Origin: Rubritalea profundi
Lineage (GTDB): Bacteria; Verrucomicrobiota; Verrucomicrobiia; Verrucomicrobiales; Akkermansiaceae
DNA length: 59,551 nucleotides
Direction of reading: 5' to 3'
Assembly (NCBI RefSeq): GCF_002954445.1
Contig: NZ_MQWA01000001.1
Coordinates: forward strand, 3,619,478-3,679,028
Below, piece by piece: positions 35,998-43,700 of the stretch. Under the pieces are notes generated by a model. It worked only from the letters and a program-made list of their open reading frames with translations, made no database searches and was not told where the DNA came from. The position numbers were made by a program, and so were the translations under genes. Numbering within the stretch: the stretch's first letter is position 1; the number at the start of each line of letters is the position of its first letter.

Positions 35998-36759
35998 TTA
36001 GGAGAGGGTGAGTGTGACTGGGCAGTGGTCGGAGCCTATTACGTCGGCAAGGATACTGGCTGATTCCAGTCTAGGGGTGAGTGCGGCTGAGGTACAGAAA
36101 TAGTCGAGTCTCCAACCCACGTTTTTACCGCGCGCTCCAGCACGATAACTCCACCAAGAATAGGCGGCTTCGGTGTCGGGGTAAAAGTGGCGGAAGGTGT
36201 CGGTGAAACCTGCTGCTAGGATGTTGTCAAAGTTAGCGCGCTCTTGATCGCTGAATCCTGCGCTCTTGCGGTTGTTCTTTGGCCTAGCTAGATCGATCTC
36301 ATTGTGCGCGACATTGAGGTCACCGCAGAAGATGACGGGCTTGGTTTTTTCTAGCTCCTTGCAGTAGGCGAGGAAATCGCGATCCCACTCGATGCGGTAG
36401 TCTAGTCGTGCGAGTTCGCTCTTCGCATTGGGTGTGTAGACTGTGACGAAGAAAAAGTCCTCGTACTCGGCGGTGATGACGCGCCCTTCGGTGTCGTGCT
36501 CATCGATGCCGATTCCGTTGACCACGCTCAACGGCTTTTCTTTGGTTAGAATGAGTGTGCCGGAGTAACCGGGCTTCTCAGCTGAGTTCCAATATTGATG
36601 GTAACCTGCGAACTCAAGTGGGAGATCAACTTGTTCTGGACGAGCCTTGGTTTCTTGCAGGCACAGGATGTCGGGTTTGATCTCCGCGAACCATTCGGCA
36701 AATCCTTTTTTGAGGACTGCGCGGATGCCATTGACGTTCCATGAAATGAGTGTTTTCAA
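35998..36759 (-). CDS. xthA: Exodeoxyribonuclease III / AP endonuclease
   Basis: Cleaves DNA at abasic sites and degrades 3' ends. The EEP-fold motifs are present: [27 protein letters not shown] with the metal-binding Glu, [14 protein letters not shown], and the terminal [11 protein letters not shown] with the catalytic Asp and His. Length (253 residues) is standard. It starts 24 bases before the end of an unrelated minus-strand gene upstream. Confidence 0.94.
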   Translation of the reverse strand: MKTLISWNVNGIRAVLKKGFAEWFAEIKPDILCLQETKARPEQVDLPLEFAGYHQYWNSAEKPGYSGTLILTKEKPLSVVNGIGIDEHDTEGRVITAEYEDFFFVTVYTPNAKSELARLDYRIEWDRDFLAYCKELEKTKPVIFCGDLNVAHNEIDLARPKNNRKSAGFSDQERANFDNILAAGFTDTFRHFYPDTEAAYSWWSYRAGARGKNVGWRLDYFCTSAALTPRLESASILADVIGSDHCPVTLTLS

Positions 36760-36792
36760 AATTTAAATTATATTGTTAGGACGTTTCGAAGA

Positions 36793-37563
36793 TTATTTTA
36801 TCTTCGTGAAAATAGGAAACCTACCATTGAGGTTGAGTCGCTCAGGTGGAGTGATGGAAAATGGCGTTCCTCGTGTGGGGGTAACTTTGGAGTCATACAC
36901 GAGTGGCACACAGCTGAGAGAAATGAGTGGCTCATCGCCTGGGCGCGGCACACGTACAGCGTGAAGGATCGATGGGAAATAGGGGTTTTTGTTGAGTTCT
37001 AACACGTCACCGAGCTGGTAAGACTGTGTTGCCGAGCTTGGTGCTCCGGGGAGGATCCATTCGACTAATACGAGATAGGGAGTGGGGGGGTGGAAGGCAT
37101 CGGGCTGGACCAGTGCTTGGGTCTGGATCGCTATGCCATCGGAGATGAAGTCATCGGGGCCGAGTGTGCGGGTCTTCAAGACTCGGTAATGACCTTGAAG
37201 GTAGGTGTTGTAGGTGGCGTCCTTGAGGTTACCCACGTAGACGCGTTTGAGCTCTCTATTGAGTAAGCTAATGTCTTCAGGGTTGAGATTGTAGTACTTT
37301 TTATAAAGGGAGCGTGGACTGAGTGTGTCACCTTTGGGTGCGTTGAGGGAGTCGAACGCTTTTGGTTTTTGATGGCGGCCCATTTTCTCTAGCAAAGCAT
37401 AATTTTGCGGTAAGTGGGGGTTGCCGAAGACTTCGAGAAAGAATACCCAACTCCAGACCGCGAGACAAAATGCCGAGGCGTTGACAAGAAACCACCAAAA
37501 TAGTGGTGGTTTCTGACGGAGAATACGAGCGACGAGTGAGTCGTCTTTAGGATGGTTCGCCAA
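36793..37563 (-). CDS. Hypothetical membrane-anchored protein
   Basis: A 256-residue protein. One membrane segment is visible (WWFLVNASAFCLAVWSWVFFL, about residues 23-43), preceded by a short basic stretch, so the bulk lies outside the cytoplasm. The rest contains few Cys residues and no motif that I recognise. It might be restricted to Verrucomicrobiota. It probably shares transcription with xthA, 33 bases downstream. Confidence 0.6.
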   Translation of the reverse strand: MANHPKDDSLVARILRQKPPLFWWFLVNASAFCLAVWSWVFFLEVFGNPHLPQNYALLEKMGRHQKPKAFDSLNAPKGDTLSPRSLYKKYYNLNPEDISLLNRELKRVYVGNLKDATYNTYLQGHYRVLKTRTLGPDDFISDGIAIQTQALVQPDAFHPPTPYLVLVEWILPGAPSSATQSYQLGDVLELNKNPYFPSILHAVRVPRPGDEPLISLSCVPLVYDSKVTPTRGTPFSITPPERLNLNGRFPIFTKIK

Positions 37564-37702
37564 AGTTTGCGGAAGTTTGTTTTTACTTGATAGAGCTTGG
37601 GTTGGCTCGCTAGAGTTTGGGTAAGTTTGATAGCTTAGGCTCAGCTACGCACAAGGTGTTTAAGGTATCTTGCTGTTGATGAATACAATTTTTTAAGAAA
37701 AT

Positions 37703-37936
37703 ATGGCTAGTTTGTATAAAAGGGGAAATGTGTGGTGGGTTAAGTGGGTTGATCATGAGGCTGGTGGTAAGGTGGTGAGGGAGTCTACTGGCTTGAGGTG
37801 TGATAGAGTGCAGAAAGATCTTCGGGCAAGGCGGGTGGTGGATAAGTTCAATAAACAGGAGAGTGTGGCGAAGGTTCGAATTGAGAAGTTTGGGCGTGCT
37901 TCTGTGGGTGTGGAGTTCGAGTTCAGACAGAACTGA
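37703..37936 (+). pseudogene. Tyrosine-recombinase (integrase) N-terminal remnant
   Basis: The first 45 residues (MASLYKRGNVWWVKWVDHEA, then RESTGLRCDR) match the arm-type DNA-binding start of phage-type integrases. After about residue 60 the match is lost and a stop follows, with no catalytic R-H-R-Y domain in any frame downstream. It looks like a decayed integrase. It sits at the boundary between the housekeeping block and the accessory block, as is common for island edges. Confidence 0.55.
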
Positions 37937-38088
37937 CAAACAGACCCGCTAAGCTCACATGTCGATTAAAATTATCCGACTAACTGATAGAATGTTAAAC
38001 GATGTTATTCGTTGGTGTATTATCAAGAATGATGGTCGCCTGCGGCGGAGACTGAGAGTTTTCAGTGTTCAGTTTTCAGAGCTTGGGT

Positions 38089-38153
38089 TGATGAAACGGG
38101 GATGATGAAACGAGCCCTGCGGGCGGTCATTGGGCTAGACTGATGAAGCGGGG
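38089..38153. repeat. Degenerate TGATGAAACGGGG repeats
   Basis: Three related copies: TGATGAAACGGGG (38089-38101), TGATGAAACGAG (38103-38114) and TGATGAAGCGGGG (38141-38153). The core TGATGAAAC is the reverse complement of the repeat at 28552-28617. The flanking spacer (37937-38226) has no gene. Confidence 0.5.
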
Positions 38154-38226
38154 TATTCGCTACGCTCTAATTTAGAATTAGGAATTAGGTCGCGTATCAC
38201 GTATAGAGGCTAAGCCTTACGTGACT

Positions 38227-38616
38227 TTATGCACTCGATTGAGTGGGGGAGTGAATGTGCCGTGTGTACTCTTTCACTTTGATGAGGGCGTAGCGTCTGT
38301 CGGCGCATTTGATGAATGGGAAGGTGTAGGCTTCGCCAGCTTGGACACCCGCACAGTAGCCATAGACGAGGTTGATAGTGTCGTAGGCTGCGAGGGCTGG
38401 GTCAGTCTGCTCATTGATGTAGAGGTAGTAACCTACTGGTGGGTCTCCTGGGCCATCGGCGAAGAAGTCATAGAGTGAGTCAGGGCCTTTCGGTCGATCA
38501 GCTAAGGATCGTACCAGCGGACAATGCATAGCGCGAGTGATCTGCGTGAGCATGTCGATGAGGCTCACCATACCACCTACACGTGCGCTTACTTTATCGA
38601 GTTCTGAGTAGGTCAT
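38227..38616 (-). CDS. Hypothetical protein
   Basis: A 129-residue soluble protein of no recognised family. Its middle (YDFFADGPGDPPVGYYLYIN) is rich in Asp, Gly and Tyr. There is no signal peptide or membrane segment. It lies downstream of two other unrecognised minus-strand genes, with a 26-base gap, and may be in their transcript. Confidence 0.5.
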   Translation of the reverse strand: MTYSELDKVSARVGGMVSLIDMLTQITRAMHCPLVRSLADRPKGPDSLYDFFADGPGDPPVGYYLYINEQTDPALAAYDTINLVYGYCAGVQAGEAYTFPFIKCADRRYALIKVKEYTRHIHSPTQSSA

Positions 38617-38642
38617 GTTCCCAAGTTAGAGGGTAGGGTGGG

Positions 38643-38918
38643 TCAAATACAGGGTGAGGCTGTGAGTCTGGCTCTACTCATGTAATACTCGGGCGATATA
38701 TCAAAGTGTTCTGATTTATATTTATCCCAATAGACGCGTACGAATTTACCAGTTCCCTTAGGAAGTCTGGAGCGCTTAATCAGTTTTGCGTCGATGCGGA
38801 ATTGTGTGTCAATCTTGACGATGGCGAGCACTCCCCAGTTGCCCGCACGCTTGACGGTCACATATTTACCTAGCTTGACTGGGGTGATTGTTTTGACTTC
38901 GACTAGCATTGTTTGCAT
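38643..38918 (-). CDS. Hypothetical protein
   Basis: A 91-residue basic protein with alternating hydrophobic residues (VKTITPVKLGKYVTVKRAGN), probably a small beta-fold. Its family is not recognised. It overlaps the end of the preceding gene by 16 bases, suggesting coupled translation. Confidence 0.5.
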   Translation of the reverse strand: MQTMLVEVKTITPVKLGKYVTVKRAGNWGVLAIVKIDTQFRIDAKLIKRSRLPKGTGKFVRVYWDKYKSEHFDISPEYYMSRARLTASPCI

Positions 38919-39424
38919 CGAACCATCTGAGCCTTGTGCATTGGGGGGTGTAGGTTGATTCCAAATCGGTGGGAGGCGTAGGACTCGCCGAGTTCTCCGT
39001 AAATAGGCAAGTACTCTGTATGAAGGTTTTTGGGATCTTCATAATTGTCTTCAGAGTCGAAATTAAGTATCTCATGGTACTCTTCGGCTAGGTGGAGCAG
39101 GCTCACGTAATTAACGTCAATATCTGTGAGTGTGGGTTCAAAATTATTCTCTTTATAGAGTTCGAGTTGATTTTTGATCCTGTTAGCATCAGTTTCAGTG
39201 AGGATGTCCCGGTCCTCTACTTCCTCACTAATGATACGCTCTAAGTGCTTTTCTAGAAACGAGTGCGGTATCAGACTGCTACCATATAGACTCTGATAGA
39301 AAGCTGAGACGTGGATCAGTTTTTCAATGAAAAAATCGGGTTCATTATTATTCTCTTCGTCGCAGAGTTGCCGATTGATCTCTTCCAAGGAGATCCATTC
39401 TCCGTCATCCCAAATTCCGTCCAT
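38903..39424 (-). CDS. Hypothetical acidic protein
   Basis: A 173-residue, strongly acidic protein (many Glu and Asp, such as LCDEENNNEPDFFIEKLIH), predicted to be mostly helical. It has no recognisable domain. It leads the three-gene minus-strand group that ends at 38227. The acidity beside the basic 91-residue partner could mean the two bind each other; this is a guess. Confidence 0.5.
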   Translation of the reverse strand: MDGIWDDGEWISLEEINRQLCDEENNNEPDFFIEKLIHVSAFYQSLYGSSLIPHSFLEKHLERIISEEVEDRDILTETDANRIKNQLELYKENNFEPTLTDIDVNYVSLLHLAEEYHEILNFDSEDNYEDPKNLHTEYLPIYGELGESYASHRFGINLHPPMHKAQMVRCKQC

Positions 39425-39456
39425 GTGAGCGTAGGCTAAACTGTTATTTACTCAGG

Positions 39457-40300
39457 TCAAACGATGCAGTGCTGTTCCAACTGATGGTTGATACGCTTCT
39501 GTAGTGTCGGGCTAATTACCTGCTTGGGTCTCTTGAAGTCGTTCCGCAGTTCCTTCTCGTTGAGGACGTCGACTTCACCTCGGCCCTTTCGCTCTACCAT
39601 CCATCCGGGGAGTGTGAGCAGTGGCTTGACTTGGACGTGCTCACCTACTGAACTGCTGAGTTGTTTACTGAGCCACTCAGAGTTGCGTTTAGCCTGCTTG
39701 AGGCCGTAGTGATCTACTCCGAATGGGAAATGGAGACGCGAGCCATCGTATTTGACGCGGTAGCCATCTTGGCCATCCTTGTTCTTTTGTTTGAGCTTCC
39801 TGCGAGCCTTGGTTTCTAGGAGGAAAACACCTTCGGCTGTCACGACAATATGGTCGATGTTCCATGGTTTATCACCGGGCTCATTGACCTGGTAGTCGTG
39901 GTACACCTGCACAGTTTCATGTGAGAGGGTGTTGAGGATCGCTCCAACAGCTTGCTCTCCCAGCAGGCCTAGCTTGTAATTGGCGTAGGTGGGCATCAGG
40001 CGGTAGAGCAGGGAGATTGCAACGAGTGAGCCCAGCCCAGCTATGGTGAGGACTGTTGATAGGTTTATTCCCACCCAATAGAGGAATCCAGCAAACGCTC
40101 CTGAGCACATGAGTAAAACAACATAGAGGTTCGAGTTCGCTAATGCGTTGCTGTAGGCTCCATCCAGGAGGGCGTGGGATTGCCTTGATTGGAAGTTTAC
40201 TATGTGTCCGTCGTTTACGAAACTGCAACCACAGGACACCCATGTAGATGGCAGCAGGGGCAAACGTAATGAGGAGAGCACTAGTGACACGTTCGGACAT
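39457..40300 (-). CDS. NERD (nuclease-related) domain membrane protein, N-terminus frameshifted
   Basis: The main frame (to 40290) has two membrane segments (VVLLMCSGAFAGFLYWVG, then LTIAGLGSLVAISLLYRL) and a NERD domain: KLGLLGEQAVGAIL, then NIDHIVVTAEGVFLLETKARR, with the D and ExK nuclease-like residues. Its apparent N-terminal 50 residues look non-coding. The frame starting at 40300 gives a better start: MSERVTSALLITFAPAAIYM as a membrane segment and RPPGWSLQQRISELE, a pattern seen in NERD proteins. Removing one of the two G at 40128-40129 would join them into a 280-residue protein. NERD proteins are thought to act on DNA, but no reaction is proven. Confidence 0.72.
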
Positions 40301-40774
40301 GTTGCTAGAGCTATACTGTTAGAGTGTGCAATGCAAGGCCGTCTTGTGCTGATTGTTAGTCGACGACTATGCGAGACTCTACCTGCTCTGGGCTAAATTC
40401 GATTCAAGACATGCAAGCATCTTGGACAGTGGGAGATTATTTATCTAGATTTTCATCCAGTTCATAACTGCACATCTCACCGGAATTAGGTATAGAGGTA
40501 GTCTTCTGCTATTGTTCCAATATTTGATTTTATGCTTGCCTACTCGCCGATCATTTGCATTTTTTATCTGATAGCTAACATCAGGAATCCCCGCTTCAAT
40601 CTGTTAGCTAACATCAGAAACTTCCGCAATTCCCTTTCTCCCACCAAAAACGATGCTCTCGACCTCCTTACCCAAAAAGCAAATCCCTAGCTGCCACATC
40701 GAAACAGTAGGGGCGAGACTGCCGAAACAGCGATTCGCTAGCAGTCGCCTTGCCATCGAGGAGATCCGAGTCCA
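40301..40774. other. Intergenic region before the GC-rich cassette
   Basis: About 470 bases with no supportable gene. Base composition changes within it, from A/T-rich up to about 40620 to clearly richer in G+C after that. It carries a 33-base tandem repeat (40566-40631) and the ribosome-binding site of the next gene (GAGGAG at 40758-40763, 11 bases before the GTG). Confidence 0.5.
40566..40631. repeat. 33-base imperfect tandem repeat
   Basis: Two adjacent 33-base units (40566-40598 and 40599-40631) share the core TAGCTAACATCAG and a CCGC further on. Each includes a near palindrome (CTGAT ... ATCAG in the first). It sits 140 bases upstream of the cassette and could be a regulator site or a junction remnant. 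Confidence 0.55.
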
Positions 40775-43700
40775 GTGAGCGACGCTCTGCTTGTCCCCAT
40801 TCACGTCGACGCCCTCGTTCTGGACGCGGACCGTCTGATGGTGGAAGCCATGGCCGATTTTTCCCGGTTACCGTACGTGGATCGGCAACTGAAACGGGAG
40901 ATTAATGCCGACCATGCGAATATCAGCGAGTCGATCGTTTCCCAGCCTTTCCAAAGCCAAAACCTTCATCTCAAGGCGGGCGTGCACTTACACTGGTCAA
41001 TGCCTGATGCCCTTACTCGGGGCGTGCATCATGGCAAAGAAACCCGCTTTCCCGCGCTTCCTAACCGCTGGCTGATCACGCGTAATAAGGGCTCAAACCA
41101 AAAATCCTGGGTGGTCGAGAGCGATTACATTTTTCCGCTTCCTAAAAAAGGCGATAAAAATTACGAAGAATACGCCTTGGCCGAGCGCGAGCGATCCGGC
41201 TCTATCAGCTATTTCTACCGCGAAATTGACAAGAAGAGAAACGAGCCGTTTCGCTATGTCGGCCGACAGGTGCCGCTGGATCTGTGGTTGCAAGAAAGCA
41301 AACCGCCTGAATCTTCGTATTTCCCCGAAGAAACACCCCTCACTGCGCTTGGCTACGGCGAGATAGCATTCGCTGCCTTTTACCCAAATTGCCACAGCGT
41401 CTTCGGGTTCCACGATGACGAGGTTACGGCTGGAGACTCGGGATATCGCTACGAGATCATCGGCTGGCACTCGACCGGGACTCATGATCCGGTCAAGAGA
41501 CTGGTGCTGGGGCAGGCGATTCTCAAATGCTTCGAGGTCGATCCATCCGGGGTTGATCAGGATCGGGCGGGGAAAACGATGAGGAGAGATGACTTCCTCA
41601 ATACCTGCATCGACGCCACCCGTTCTGATTCAAGAAACTCGTTAGCTGAAATTCTCGACGATCTCATCCGTGGTGATGCCCTACGGAGTGAACTTCACGA
41701 ATTTCTCGCTCTCCAGTCTCACGACTTTGTCCAAGCCGGTTTGGCGTTTTTTCAAGAAGGCGAAAACGCGAAATTTCTCGCTATCCAAAAGCTGAAAGAC
41801 TTCGACTGGAAACTTCCAGACGTTACTGACACTGGAAGCTTGGATCGAACCCTTTACTACTCTTCAGTATCGTTTGCGGCGGAAAATCCTAAGGACGGAA
41901 TTCAGAAACCGAATATCGCGGGCGAGGTCAAAATATCCATCGGTAACACGACTATGGAAGCTCTATCGGCTTACCTTGCGCATGAGTTGACGGACGGGGA
42001 GGATTCGGAATTCGGACCAACGCCGGAAGCCAAGGTTCTCGAGCGGCTCGAAGACCAGCTCGAATCGCTTCACCTCTCGGGCAAGCTCGCCAACCGTAAG
42101 CTCGATATCGGCCCCAAGTTCCGGGAGGCCCGTCATAGTTCCGGCTTCACCCCCGTTTCCAGCGGCCTGCGCTGGGCGGTGAGACTCCAGTCGCGTTCCC
42201 CCCAATCCGTGACACCGTCAGTTGCAGGGAAAGACGGCGGAGAAGCTGAGGGGCTCCAGCATTCCAGCGCGGCCCACGCCCAAGCGCAGCGGCGGGTCAT
42301 GCTCCCGCCGGAAATGACAACTCAACTTTCCGACCTAAACCGCTTACAGGACCGATACGACAAGGCACAGCACGAGATCCAGACCCAGCGTAAACAGCTC
42401 TTCTCGGACTGGTATAAGTACATGATGGCGACGTATCATCCCGCGGACACCATCCGAGGAGACGACTACCCCGATGTGGACGAGGTGAAGTTCTTTATTG
42501 AGGAATATGATCTCAAGCCTCTCGAGAAGATCGTCGGGGAACTTGAGAAAATAGATGCCAAGCGCGATGAAGCAAAAGGACAACTCGATCACTTAATCAA
42601 TCACTACAATGACAGCCTGATCGTTCATTTCAGGCCGGATGCCGGGACACCGCTTGGCCGGCCGGCCGGCATGGATGCAGCAGGCTTACAGGGCCGGTTG
42701 GAGCACAATCTCCAGTTTCGGGAGGAGCCCACAGCGGTTGCGGCCAGTACAAACTCGGCTTTCAAGAAGTCCTTGCCTTTCAACGGCCAGACCAGTTTTG
42801 CCAGGGTGAAGTTAGAAATGCTAGGCGCGGAGGCACACGGCGGTGTCACCTTCTCGGCGTGGATCAAGCCCGACCAGAAGACGGAGGGGAAGCGCATCGT
42901 TTTTAAGATCGGAACGCTGCTTCTCCAGCTCGAGCCAATCAGGCGAGGTGCCACGGCTCGCATTGTAGTGTCGTGCCCGAACGTCGACGAACGGATCGGC
43001 GTGATTACGCCCGGACGATGGCATCATTTAGCGATCACTTGCGAACGCCCCATGACCAAGGCACCCGATGCACAAAATCCGAAGGAACCCAAGCCGGAGA
43101 GTCCCGTCCTGGTGGTTTACATTGACGGGCAACGTTCCAATCTGCCCGGCAAGAAAGCCATCGGCTCTCTGAACAAATTCGACCAGCTTTTCATTGGCGC
43201 CCGTTCGGAGAATGACCCCAACGGTTTTCAGGGGGAAATGACCCAGGTCCGAGTCGATAACCGAGCGCTCCTGCCCGCGGAGGTGCGCCGAGATATGAAC
43301 GGCGGTGCCCGGTCCGATTACCAGCTCTACAGCAAGGCGGCACCGCGTTACTGGCAGCCCAATGAGCCGGTCATCCTGATGGAGGGCAAGGGCATCCGCT
43401 CCACCGAACGCCACGGGATGGACGGCGTGCTCGAGTGCCCGCTGATCAAATCTCTTCCTACAGCGTTGCAGGATATGGCGGCCGGTAAGCAGAAACCCAG
43501 AAAAGCCGGCTTCGATGCGGCCGTCAAAAAGTTCTCCGGTAGCTTGGGCTCCGCGCTGGAAGGCAGCACCAAGGAGATCCCGCAGAGAACCTGGCAAGGT
43601 CAACCCTGGCATCCCATCATGCTGGAATGGGAAGTGCTGCTCCGGCCGGCGCGTGGAAATAAAGAGATCGAAGGCGCGTCGTTTGCACCGGACGTCATCA

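Noticed and set aside
40604-40804. A 66-residue minus-strand frame overlapping the cassette start.
   Set aside because: It overlaps the start of a well-supported gene and has no family features.
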